This document shows, one piece after another, positions 27,627 through 35,732 of a stretch of DNA of 64,000 bases. The stretch is taken from contig NZ_RBWS01000008.1 in assembly GCF_003627955.1 (NCBI RefSeq), positions 331,566 to 395,565 on the forward strand, written 5' to 3'. This DNA is from Sphingobacterium puteale. GTDB taxonomy: Bacteria; Bacteroidota; Bacteroidia; Sphingobacteriales; Sphingobacteriaceae. Under the pieces are notes generated by a model. It searched no databases and was not told the origin of the DNA. It saw only the letters and a list, made by a program, of their open reading frames with translations. Position 1 is the first letter of the stretch. Each line of letters begins with the position of its first letter. The position numbers were made by a program, and so were the translations under genes.

Positions 27627-28640
27627 ATGATAAAAGTAGGAATCGTTGGTTCAGCAGGATATACGGGCGGAGAATTATTGCGGGTATTGATTTATCATCC
27701 TGAAGTAGAGATTGTATTTGCTAATAGTGCGTCTAACGCGGGAAACAAATTATATGAAGTCCACAATGATCTGTTCGGTGATACAGAACTGACTTTCTCT
27801 TCTGATTTTCATTCCGATATTGATGTATTGTTCTTATGCGTTGGGCATGGCGATGCACGCAAATTTTTGGATGCGAATCCAGTTGCAGCATCTGTAAAGA
27901 TTATTGATCTTTCGCAAGATTATCGCCTTCGCGCAAATACCGCTTATCAGGGGCAGCAATTTGTATATGGACTTCCGGAGCTAAATAAGGAAGCGATCAA
28001 ATCTGCGCAGTATATTGCTAATCCGGGTTGTTTTGCAACAAATATACAATTAGCCCTATTGCCGCTGGCAAGTAAAGGGTTATTACCCGATCAGATTCAC
28101 GTTAATGCAACAACGGGATCTACCGGTGCCGGACAGAAGCCGGGGGCGACCACACATTTCTCTTGGCGTAACAACAATCTTTCTGCATACAAGTCTTTCG
28201 AGCACCAACACCTACAGGAAATTTCGGAGTCGTTGGATCAATTGCAAAATGGATTTTTGCCAGCGTCTGATGATTCGTTATTAGCACGTGCTGCTGAAAG
28301 GATAAATTTCGTTCCACAGCGTGGCGATTTTACACGGGGAATTTTCTCGGCAATTTATGTTGATTCTGATTTGACCGAGGAACAAGCGTATGAGTTGTAC
28401 GAATCGTATTATGCAACACATCCATTTACACACGTTAGCCGGAGTAATATCGACCTCAAACAAGTTGTAAATACCAATAAAAGTATTATTCATTTGGAGA
28501 AACATGGAAATAAGTTGCTGATCTTAAATGTGACTGATAATTTGTTGAAAGGAGCATCTGGTCAAGCCGTACAAAATATGAACCTCATGTTCGGATTGAA
28601 TGAGCGTACGGGATTAAATTTAAAAAGTGTTGGTTTTTAA
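27627..28640 (+). CDS. argC: N-acetyl-gamma-glutamyl-phosphate reductase (or N-succinyl counterpart)
   Basis: Reduces N-acyl-glutamyl phosphate to the semialdehyde with NADPH. 337 residues. Rossmann start VGIVGSAGYTGGELLRVL (3-20), FLCVGHGDARKFL, the catalytic Cys in YIANPGCFATNIQLAL (~137) and the general-base His region STGAGQKPGATTHFSWR are all present. Some Bacteroidota use N-succinyl intermediates, so the acyl group is not certain. The following genes are not arginine genes: argB, argD, argE, argF are absent here and argH stands alone at 47.1 kb. The terminator at 28746-28777 ends the operon. Confidence 0.96.
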   Translation: MIKVGIVGSAGYTGGELLRVLIYHPEVEIVFANSASNAGNKLYEVHNDLFGDTELTFSSDFHSDIDVLFLCVGHGDARKFLDANPVAASVKIIDLSQDYRLRANTAYQGQQFVYGLPELNKEAIKSAQYIANPGCFATNIQLALLPLASKGLLPDQIHVNATTGSTGAGQKPGATTHFSWRNNNLSAYKSFEHQHLQEISESLDQLQNGFLPASDDSLLARAAERINFVPQRGDFTRGIFSAIYVDSDLTEEQAYELYESYYATHPFTHVSRSNIDLKQVVNTNKSIIHLEKHGNKLLILNVTDNLLKGASGQAVQNMNLMFGLNERTGLNLKSVGF

Positions 28641-28985
28641 TTGTTTATAGCTTATTCAACACCTGTGTTAACAGACTGTGAATAATCGAAACAGTAAAAT
28701 CCTGATAAAATTACAGTTGTCAACATAGTTATTAACGCTGTGTGGAAAAGTGAAGAGGGCAACCGCTTCACTTTTTTTATGCCCGACGCCGATTTGTATA
28801 AGGATTAATGTGGATACGCTCAATGACTGTTCAGGTATTAGGCTGATTTTAATAGAATATTGAGGTAGTTAGCAGTCGGTTTATGCATTGTATTGTTACC
28901 GTATGTTTCTTAACTTAGTGAGTATAAAATCGAGTTTTATTCGATCTTGTTTAGCCAAATCAATGTATCGATAACCAATTTCAAA
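28641..28985 (+). other. Intergenic region after argC
   Basis: 345 bases. It holds the argC terminator (28746-28777) and, beyond it, the presumed promoter of the DUF1648 gene; TATGTTTC near 28902 is one base off the -7 consensus. I see no ORF or RNA fold of note. Confidence 0.4.
28746..28777 (+). terminator. Terminator of the argG-argC operon
   Basis: AAAGTGAAG pairs with CTTCACTTT across a GGGCAACCG loop and continues into seven T residues. Confidence 0.85.
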
Positions 28986-29483
28986 ATGGAAAAAAGACCA
29001 CGTATAAAACTCATACCGACGCTCGGCGATATCATATTGGAATTAATTGGTTACCTGTCCTTATTCACGTTATGGTATCTGGTTGCTATAAATTATTATA
29101 AACTACCTGAAACGATTCCAGTGCATTATAATACTGCAGGAAATGCGGATAGTTTTGGTGGGAAAGAGACTATTTTTGCTTTACCAATTATTGCCACAAT
29201 ACTATTTATAGGAATGACGATCCTAAATCGATTTCCACATACATTTAACTATCCTGTTCGGATAACTGAAGAAAATGCCTTCCGGCAATATGCAAACGCA
29301 AGTCGTATGATACGGTACTTGAAATGTATTATTGTAGTTATTTTTGGTGTTATCACGTTCAAGGCGATTCCAAATTCGGCAGGGACTTCTGATGGGTTAG
29401 GCGAATGGTTTTTCCCACTGACACTGGGATTTATCTTTATTCCATTGATCTATTATGTTGCACAAGGATTCCGGAAAGCTTAG
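28986..29483 (+). CDS. DUF1648 membrane protein
   Basis: 165 residues from the ATG at 28986; an upstream in-frame TTG (28947) only adds an atypical tail. The DUF1648 signature is clear: PETIPVHYNTAGNADSFGGK, between membrane helices LGYLSLFTLWYLVAINYY-like and ALPIIATILFIGMTIL. Two further helices (CIIVVIFGVITFKAI and PLTLGFIFIPLIYYVAQ) follow. Such four-helix proteins are related to the SdpI immunity family, but the function here is unknown. It is 21 bases before the ATPase gene, so they may be co-transcribed. Confidence 0.8.
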   Translation: MEKRPRIKLIPTLGDIILELIGYLSLFTLWYLVAINYYKLPETIPVHYNTAGNADSFGGKETIFALPIIATILFIGMTILNRFPHTFNYPVRITEENAFRQYANASRMIRYLKCIIVVIFGVITFKAIPNSAGTSDGLGEWFFPLTLGFIFIPLIYYVAQGFRKA

Positions 29484-29504
29484 TACTTCATTACTATACA
29501 TTCT

Positions 29505-30266
29505 ATGCACTATATTCATTCCATAAGAAATACAAAACCAATCGAGGATCGAATCGCTTATCCATTTAATATTGATTCAATATTGAATTTGAATGAATTG
29601 CGGTTTAGATCTCCAGTGACTTTTATTATTGGGGAGAATGGTTCGGGTAAGTCCACTTTGGTGGAGGCTATTGCGATTAATGCTGGTTTCAATCCCGAAG
29701 GAGGAACGAAGAACTTTAATTTCCATACGAAGGATTCCCATTCCGAACTTTTTAATGATCTGCAGGTCATAAGAACAGCCTTCCGTGAGCATGATGGCTT
29801 TTTCTTACGGGCCGAGAGCTTTTATAATGTAGCGACTGAGGTTGATGAATTGTTCAGTGAAGAGAAAGAGGCAATTTTAAGAGATCCAGATAAAGAAAAT
29901 GCTCTTTCTGAGCTTTATGGCGGCTCATTGCACGAATGCTCTCATGGGGAGAGTTTTCTTAACTTAATGCATAAACGCTTTTCGGGACGTGGACTGTATC
30001 TGCTTGATGAGCCTGAATCAGCACTTTCCATCAATAGCCAATTTCGTTTACTAACGAGAATAAACCAATTGGTCAACAATAAGTCCCAATTTATTATTGC
30101 CACCCATTCACCAATTTTGTTGGCCTATCCAGATTCGGAGATTTACACCGTTTCTGAGTTCGGTTTGCAACAGGTGGAATATGAAGAAACGGAACAGTTT
30201 AAACTATATAAATATTTTCTGAATAATTATCAGAAGATGGTTACCGAACTCGGTTTGAATGAATAG
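29505..30266 (+). CDS. AAA-family (ABC-type) ATPase
   Basis: 253 residues. Walker A IIGENGSGKSTLVEAIA near 42-58, an ABC-like signature region SHGESFLNLMHKRF, Walker B GLYLLDEPESALS and a switch His in IIATHSPILLAYPD. There is no membrane domain and no coiled coil long enough for an SMC protein, so it is a stand-alone predicted ATPase (COG3910/AAA_21 type). Some relatives pair with nucleases or act in plasmid or phage defence, but no partner gene is adjacent: the neighbours are a DUF1648 protein 21 bases upstream and a secreted DUF3472 protein. Function unknown. Confidence 0.85.
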   Translation: MHYIHSIRNTKPIEDRIAYPFNIDSILNLNELRFRSPVTFIIGENGSGKSTLVEAIAINAGFNPEGGTKNFNFHTKDSHSELFNDLQVIRTAFREHDGFFLRAESFYNVATEVDELFSEEKEAILRDPDKENALSELYGGSLHECSHGESFLNLMHKRFSGRGLYLLDEPESALSINSQFRLLTRINQLVNNKSQFIIATHSPILLAYPDSEIYTVSEFGLQQVEYEETEQFKLYKYFLNNYQKMVTELGLNE

Positions 30267-30578
30267 GCTTTCAATTAAAGAAGTAGCTCTGCTCTTTTTC
30301 TTTAATTTATTTGAGATTCACACGGGGCTACGCAGATATCTTTCATAAATCTTTTTAATAGGTTAAATAGCGGGTTGATTATCGCTGCTTTTTTACACAA
30401 TCGATTGATATACATTTCCTTTCTTTTTCTGTCAATCTAAGCCTTATCTTCATCAAAATAATACAGTTTTTAAGAATCAATATATATTCACGCTTAGATT
30501 AGTGTAATTGATATCCTTCAATTCCTATAAAACCCTGGTAGCTTAGGTAACATAAGTAGCCAAGGTAACAGACAATAG
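30267..30578 (+). other. Intergenic region before the DUF3472 gene
   Basis: 312 bases. A possible imperfect terminator for the ATPase gene lies at 30272-30310 (AATTAAAGAA... with TTTTTCTTTAATT). Two direct copies of GTAGCyyAGGTAACA, 18 bases apart (30538-30552 and 30556-30570), precede the next start codon. Nothing else recognised. Confidence 0.4.
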
Positions 30579-31892
30579 ATGAAAAAAATTAAACAGATGA
30601 AAAGAAAATTCTTTATCAAGCAGCTCTTCATAGGTGCCTTATCTTGCCTTTCATTAGGTGTTGATGCGCAAACCTCTATAAAATCTTATGCCGTTCCGCT
30701 CGCAGGAAATGCTTTTATTACTAGTGGACAAAATGATGGAGCAGAAATTTCTGGACGCAATGGATTGGTAAAATGGTCAAGTGATCAAAGCATTGCATCG
30801 GTATATTTCAGAACGGAGAAAACGGGGAACCTCGAATTAAGACTCAAAGCAAAAGCTCATGCCGGAAATTCCTCCAAAATAGAGATTTCTGCTTTGGGCA
30901 AAAAGAGTTCTTTGGATATCAAAGGGACTGAGTTAGCCGAAACAGCGGCTTTGTCTATTGATGTCAAAACACCGGGCTACGTACAGGTGAATTTAAAAGG
31001 ATTAAGTAAGTCGGGTGATAGGTTTGCCGATGTAACGGAATTAATGGTTAGTGGAGAAGCTGCAGCTGAAGGCCTTACCTACTCAAATGATCCTGATTAT
31101 TACTATTGGTCACGTCGCGGCCCTTCCTGTCACTTAAATTATACGATACCAAGTGAAGGGAATGTCAGCTATTATTACAATGAGGTAACTGTACCAAAAG
31201 GTGAGGATAAAGTCGGTTCATATTTTATGGCGAATGGCTTTGGAGAGGGATATTTTGGTATACAGGTGAATTCGGAAACCGAACGACGTATTTTATTTTC
31301 AGTATGGAGCCCTTTTCATACGGATGACCCGAAAAGTATTCCAGATGAACAAAAAATCCATTTATTGAAGAAAGGAAAAGACGTGCATACAGGAGAATTT
31401 GGCAACGAGGGATCCGGAGGGCAGAGTTACCGTAAATATTTCTGGAAAGCGGGTGAAACCTATAAATTCTTGTTGAAAGGCATTCCGGATGGAAAAGGAA
31501 ATACAGACTATACTGCTTGGTTTTTTGTGCCTGAGGAAAATGCATGGAATGTCATTGCTAGTTTCAAACGTCCGCAAACAAATACATATTTAAAAAGGTT
31601 TCATAGTTTCTTAGAGAATTTTAGTCCGAATCAGGGGTATCTAGGAAGACAGGTGGAATTTAAAAATCAATGGGTTTATGACGGGCAATGGCGTGCCGTC
31701 CAATCTGCCTCATTTAGTGTCGATAATACTTATCGTGCCCATCAACGGATTGATGCTATGGGTGGAACAACAAAAAATGGCTACTTTTTAAGAAATGGCG
31801 GTTTTTTTAATGAGATTGTTAAACCGGGCAGCAAGTTTGAGCTTGTCAATAAAAGGACTGCTCCGAAAATTGATTTTGAGAAATTGCCGTAA
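30579..31892 (+). CDS. Secreted DUF3472 protein with N-terminal DUF5077-like domain
   Basis: 437 residues. Signal peptide RKFFIKQLFIGALSCLSLG, cleavage before QTSIKS. An N-terminal beta-sandwich (~35-150, with YAVPLAGNAFITSGQNDGAE) resembles DUF5077. The main domain carries typical DUF3472 text: YYYWSRRGPSCHLNYTIP, GYFGIQVNSETERRILFSVW, TDYTAWFFVPE, SFLENFSPNQGYLGRQVEF and NQWVYDGQWR. DUF3472 proteins are often linked to carbohydrate use in Bacteroidota, but the activity is not known. Met at 30579 or 30597 could be the start. Ends in a very strong bidirectional terminator. Confidence 0.85.
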   Translation: MKKIKQMKRKFFIKQLFIGALSCLSLGVDAQTSIKSYAVPLAGNAFITSGQNDGAEISGRNGLVKWSSDQSIASVYFRTEKTGNLELRLKAKAHAGNSSKIEISALGKKSSLDIKGTELAETAALSIDVKTPGYVQVNLKGLSKSGDRFADVTELMVSGEAAAEGLTYSNDPDYYYWSRRGPSCHLNYTIPSEGNVSYYYNEVTVPKGEDKVGSYFMANGFGEGYFGIQVNSETERRILFSVWSPFHTDDPKSIPDEQKIHLLKKGKDVHTGEFGNEGSGGQSYRKYFWKAGETYKFLLKGIPDGKGNTDYTAWFFVPEENAWNVIASFKRPQTNTYLKRFHSFLENFSPNQGYLGRQVEFKNQWVYDGQWRAVQSASFSVDNTYRAHQRIDAMGGTTKNGYFLRNGGFFNEIVKPGSKFELVNKRTAPKIDFEKLP

Positions 31893-31925
31893 TGGCTAAC
31901 TCTGTCTCTAAAGCCAGAGATGTAG

Positions 31926-31979
31926 CATAACATAACAAAAAGAGTCGCACTTCAATGCGACTCTTTTTGTTATGTTATG
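31926..31979. terminator. Very strong bidirectional terminator
   Basis: Arms of about 24 bases (CATAACATAACAAAAAGAGT... and its complement) flank a short loop with A/T runs on both sides, between the convergent DUF3472 and lipoprotein genes. Confidence 0.92.
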
Positions 31980-31985
31980 ACCTAT

Positions 31986-32822
31986 TTATTGCTCAGAGAG
32001 TTTAATATCTCGTTCTACTGATACATTATCACCGGTAACGGCATTTCCCTCTTTATCTACCAAGGTTAATTTTACTTTGTTATTTCCCATTGGCAAGCCC
32101 TTTATTTCGTAAGGGGCCCATTTATCCAATGTAAATGTCTGTCCGTTGATATCTGCTATCACCTTATTTCCGTCTGGAGCAATACTAGTGTTGACCAAGT
32201 AGAAATCCAGAAGTAGATTTTTGGTTTCGTCACCTTTGTATTCCCCTTTTGGACGCGAGTAAAACAAAGACGGTTCTTTAGGGGTTGGCTCCTGTGACAA
32301 TTTCCCCGTGGCATCTATCTTGAATTTAATCAATTTTGAGGCCTCCGTAGTTTTAATGGATTCATGATAGGACCGGGACAAAAATGAGAGTAAATAGTGC
32401 TCTGAATTTAAAGCCAAAGTAACGCTGTGCTCAGGTTTATACAGAGCAGTATAAGGTTTATTATCTAAAATAAAATGGATATGTTGCCCATCGTGCGAGT
32501 TGGCTAAATGGGCGGCATGAGCATCTTCTGTCATTTCAGTTAGCTTGAAATTTTTAACAGCATATTTCACGGTAACCTTTGCAGAGTCAGCACCTACTTT
32601 TTCGGCGCTTATAGAAGCGATTTCGAGGTGCGCTCCGGGAAATTGTTTTGAATCAGCAATTGGACTAACTGAAATGGAATCCATTTTCTGTGCAGTATTC
32701 GTATCGGCATCACCCATTGAATCCTTTTGATCAGCACCTTTATTGGATGAATTATTACATCCGGCGGCTCCGATCAATAATACTAATGCAGCAGTAATGG
32801 CTGTAATTCTGTAGTACTTCAT
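31986..32822 (-). CDS. Hypothetical lipoprotein
   Basis: 278 residues. N-terminus MKYYRITAITAALVLLIG with lipobox GAAGC (Cys ~22) and a Ser/Asn/Asp-rich linker, so it is lipid-anchored in the periplasm or outer membrane. Two beta-rich halves follow: ~55-150 contains HAAHLANSHDGQHIHFILDN, a His-rich stretch that might bind a metal. The C-terminal half contains GQTFTLDKWAPYEIKGLP and KVKLTLVDKEGNAV, resembling an Ig-like strand pattern. No certain family. Stand-alone gene opposite DUF3472. Confidence 0.75.
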   Translation of the reverse strand: MKYYRITAITAALVLLIGAAGCNNSSNKGADQKDSMGDADTNTAQKMDSISVSPIADSKQFPGAHLEIASISAEKVGADSAKVTVKYAVKNFKLTEMTEDAHAAHLANSHDGQHIHFILDNKPYTALYKPEHSVTLALNSEHYLLSFLSRSYHESIKTTEASKLIKFKIDATGKLSQEPTPKEPSLFYSRPKGEYKGDETKNLLLDFYLVNTSIAPDGNKVIADINGQTFTLDKWAPYEIKGLPMGNNKVKLTLVDKEGNAVTGDNVSVERDIKLSEQ

Positions 32823-33204
32823 AATTTTTCTTATTTAAATTTTTATCGTTCAGCATCTAAAATAACAATAGCTTAGCGTATTTTGTTTGTAATAATGCTA
32901 CAAAGAGTATAATCTGTTAATGAGAAAACGGTATCTTAAAACAGGAGATCATCTTGTCTATCGTTTTCAAGGGGCTGAAAGAACAGCGTACATAGCCTGT
33001 GATTTGAATAAATAAATAGTTTAAAAAAATATTTATATGAGATGTAATAAATAAGAAGTCTGAAATGTCTTGTTTATATAGTATGCAAAAATGGTAAAGG
33101 AAATAATATAGCACGTATTTAAAACGAACAAACAAAAATTAGATAAACTGCAGTTTTGTACGATCAAAATCTCAAATCTGGCATCTCAATACTAAATACT
33201 AAGA
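32823..33204. other. Divergent intergenic region between the lipoprotein and ECF sigma genes
   Basis: 382 bases, AT-rich. It ends with a copy of the TCTCAAATCTnnnATCTCAATACT repeat (33169-33202) abutting the sigma gene start codon. No full promoter consensus or ORF was found. Confidence 0.4.
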
Positions 33205-33720
33205 ATGAACCAAGAGCAATTTAAAAATACCGTTTTCGTCCATAAGGATAAGCTATTTCGCTTTGCGAAACGGATCTTGGTTGATGATGATGAAGCATTT
33301 GATGCGGTTCAAAATGTGATGATGCGTCTATGGCAGGGGAAAGATAAATTGTATCAATATAGGAATTTAGAGGCATTTTGCATGCAGAGCATTAAAAATG
33401 AAGCATTGAACCGGATTAAAAAAGCGAAGGTACGTACAGATTTCGCCGAACAGCACCAGATTATTTCAACAACAGAAAATTCAGTTGAAAATACGAAAGA
33501 AATCATTTTGGAAATGATCAACTCGCTACCCGAGAAACAACGCCTTGTGATGCACCTACGTGATGTGGAAGATTATGATATTGACGAAATCGGTGAAGTA
33601 TTGGAAATGGGGGAGTCTGCTGTCAGGCTTAATCTGATGCGGGCCAGGCAGAAAGTAAAGGAGCAGTTGACAAAATTATTTGATTATGAAAGCTTCCGGA
33701 TTTATTCAAATAAAAAATAG
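33205..33720 (+). CDS. ECF-type RNA polymerase sigma factor
   Basis: 171 residues. Region 2 is KLFRFAKRILVDDDEAFDAV followed by QNVMMRLWQ (~13-45); region 4 is LPEKQRLVMHLRDVEDYDID then EIGEVLEMGESAVRLNLMRA (~110-155), a helix-turn-helix for the -35 element. No region 1.1 or 3, as expected for group 4. First gene of a four-gene plus-strand unit: sigma, anti-sigma (38-base gap), DUF4252, DUF4252. Its activity is presumably held down by the membrane protein next door. Confidence 0.92.
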   Translation: MNQEQFKNTVFVHKDKLFRFAKRILVDDDEAFDAVQNVMMRLWQGKDKLYQYRNLEAFCMQSIKNEALNRIKKAKVRTDFAEQHQIISTTENSVENTKEIILEMINSLPEKQRLVMHLRDVEDYDIDEIGEVLEMGESAVRLNLMRARQKVKEQLTKLFDYESFRIYSNKK

Positions 33721-33758
33721 ATCCAATAGCTTCATTAACAGTGAAACTCAAAGTTGTA

Positions 33759-34448
33759 ATGATGAAAAACAGAAGATTAGCGGAATTGAAAGAAAAATAC
33801 TTTGATGGCAAGTCGTCATCGGAGGAAGAAAGGGAGCTGAAAAAATCGGATGAACTGTTCTTTCAGCTATTGGATCAGGAAAAGAATGTGAAAATGGACT
33901 GGTCGTTTGAGGATTTTGAAAATCAAGTCAAAGCAGATAAAAAAATCATCAGATGGCGAGACAATATCTGGATAAAATATGCTGCTGCGGCAATTTTTTT
34001 GTTCGTGGTTGGATTATCAGTCTATCTGAACCAGAAGCAGCAAGTACAACAGCCTGTACTTGCCCATAAAGAGATCAAAGAACCTCAAAGACCGTCGATG
34101 AAAGAGGTGGAGGGAAACAATGAAGCAACAGTTCATTCCGATGTGGTGAAAGTAACACATGGAGACAGGAAACAAAGTACAATGCTGGCGACGAATACTT
34201 TGAAGCATTTCAATCAACGCGTGCCATCGAAGAAAATAATGGCGAAAAAGAAGCGGGTTGTCCAGTCTTTACAGCAAACGGAAGATGGTTATCAAGCAGA
34301 TTATGTGGTATTAAATGGCAAACCTGTTGCTAACGAAGAGGAAGCTGTGGAATTGACCCTTAGGTCATTGGGATTACTGGCAAACAATCTGGAAAATGGA
34401 GTAGATAAAGCAATGAATATAAAACAAATGTCAATATCGATTAACTAA
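33759..34448 (+). CDS. Membrane-anchored anti-sigma factor-like protein
   Basis: 229 residues from the ATG at 33759 (a GTG at 33741 is also in frame). The cytoplasmic N-terminal ~75 residues contain LAELKEKYFDGKSSSEEERE and LFFQLLDQEKN, a pattern of Bacteroidota anti-sigma domains without zinc ligands. One membrane helix (IKYAAAAIFLFVVGLSVYL, ~78-96) is followed by a ~130-residue periplasmic part. Position right after the ECF sigma gene supports the role; the partner is inferred. Confidence 0.8.
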   Translation: MMKNRRLAELKEKYFDGKSSSEEERELKKSDELFFQLLDQEKNVKMDWSFEDFENQVKADKKIIRWRDNIWIKYAAAAIFLFVVGLSVYLNQKQQVQQPVLAHKEIKEPQRPSMKEVEGNNEATVHSDVVKVTHGDRKQSTMLATNTLKHFNQRVPSKKIMAKKKRVVQSLQQTEDGYQADYVVLNGKPVANEEEAVELTLRSLGLLANNLENGVDKAMNIKQMSISIN

Positions 34449-34454
34449 AATAAT

Positions 34455-34976
34455 ATGAAAGGATTATTAATAGCTTGCCTATTACTTGTAGCAAGTATGG
34501 CAAACGCACAGATTTCCAAGTTAGATAAACTTTTCGAGCAATATCAGGGGAAAAAGGGAGTGACCACACTTAAAATTGGAGCTCCTATGTTCAAGTTGTT
34601 AGGGAATTTAAAAATTGATGACGAGGATATGCAGACGATTACGCCACTACTCAAGAATGTTAAATCTTTGCGTATGTTGATCGTAGAGGATGGCGAAGAT
34701 AAAAACTTGACAGGTATCATTCGCGGCGCCGTTTCAAATTTAAAATACGAGGAACTTATGTCGCTCAACAGTGAAGGTCAAGATATTCGATTCATGGTGG
34801 AGAATATGTCTGCTAATGCAGATATCCTAAACAATTTGTTGCTTACAATAAATGGAGATGACCAGAATCTATTTATGATTCTGGATGGGGCGATACCTTT
34901 GAAAGACGTGACGAACTTGGTCAATGAAGGAAATAACAAAGTGAGTAAGGACAAACAGAATAACAATAAAAAGTAA
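34455..34976 (+). CDS. Secreted DUF4252 protein
   Basis: 173 residues. Signal peptide MKGLLIACLLLVASMANA, cleaved before QISKLDKLF. The rest fits DUF4252: FEQYQGKKGVTTLKIGAPMF, VKSLRMLIVEDG, a conserved hydrophobic core and a Lys/Asn-rich tail. Six bases after the anti-sigma gene, so in the same operon. DUF4252 proteins commonly sit beside ECF sigma/anti-sigma pairs in Bacteroidota; their activity is unknown. Confidence 0.85.
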   Translation: MKGLLIACLLLVASMANAQISKLDKLFEQYQGKKGVTTLKIGAPMFKLLGNLKIDDEDMQTITPLLKNVKSLRMLIVEDGEDKNLTGIIRGAVSNLKYEELMSLNSEGQDIRFMVENMSANADILNNLLLTINGDDQNLFMILDGAIPLKDVTNLVNEGNNKVSKDKQNNNKK

Positions 34977-35066
34977 ATATTATGAAACCATCATGATTTA
35001 TTCACTCAAACTGGAAAGTGAATAAATCTGATAGCTTCATCACAACTGAAAAACAAATTTATACAG

Positions 35067-35645
35067 ATGAAAAGATTACTAACATTGTTATGCCTAATTG
35101 GAGTGCTATTTTCATTGCAATCCTGCATCATCAAAAAAGGTTCCAACATGGATTTCGTCAGGGGATCCAATATTTCAAATAATGCAGAGATCGTTGCCAT
35201 TAATTTGCCGATGTGGTTGACAAAACCATTTATCAAAAAGGCCTTGCAGGACGAGAACGACGAGGATGCAAAGGTCATGGCGGGCATCGTCAAAAAATTG
35301 AAAAAATTCAGGATGATGACATTATCAAATAATGATCAGGAAAAGAATGTATTGATTCTGGAAGATTACCATAAGTTTTTAAAGAAGAATAAATTTGAGG
35401 AGCTACTGGTGATCAACACTGAGGGGGAGGAGATCTCGATTAATGCGCGCATTGATAAAGATAATGTGATCAGCCGGGTTTCGCTATTGGTCCATGACGA
35501 AGGAGATGAAAGTGTATTTATGGATATAAAAGGTAAGTTTTCGCTGGATGAGCTTATCCAGGGATTGAATAAGATAAAATCAAAGGATAAAAAGCTCGCC
35601 ACCAAATTGGCTGATACCCATACTGTAGTTCAACAGGAACTTTAG
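35067..35645 (+). CDS. DUF4252 lipoprotein
   Basis: 192 residues. Lipoprotein signal MKRLLTLLCLIGVLFSLQSC with lipobox LQSC (Cys 20), unlike its paralogue upstream, which has a plain Sec signal. DUF4252 features: a conserved LPMWLTKPFIKKAL region, KKFRMMTLSNNDQEKNVLIL, and a basic/acidic C-terminus. 90 bases after the first DUF4252 gene. The pair gives one soluble and one membrane-anchored copy outside the inner membrane. Confidence 0.83.
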   Translation: MKRLLTLLCLIGVLFSLQSCIIKKGSNMDFVRGSNISNNAEIVAINLPMWLTKPFIKKALQDENDEDAKVMAGIVKKLKKFRMMTLSNNDQEKNVLILEDYHKFLKKNKFEELLVINTEGEEISINARIDKDNVISRVSLLVHDEGDESVFMDIKGKFSLDELIQGLNKIKSKDKKLATKLADTHTVVQQEL

Positions 35646-35680
35646 CTGAGATAGAGAATCCTGATTAAACAGCATATAAA

Positions 35681-35711
35681 TGCCCCAAAAACTAAAATAG
35701 TTTTTGGGGCA
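35681..35711. terminator. Bidirectional terminator between the DUF4252 and hemL genes
   Basis: TGCCCCAAAAACT and AGTTTTTGGGGCA are perfect 13-base arms around AAAAT. It serves both convergent transcripts, although the T runs lie within the stem. Confidence 0.8.
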
Positions 35712-35732
35712 TTGTTGTAGTATACTTCCTTT

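Noticed and set aside
29505..30266. The AAA ATPase as part of a phage-defence system (OLD/retron/Gabija-like pair)
   Set aside because: No nuclease, helicase or reverse transcriptase gene is adjacent; the neighbours are a DUF1648 protein and a secreted DUF3472 protein.
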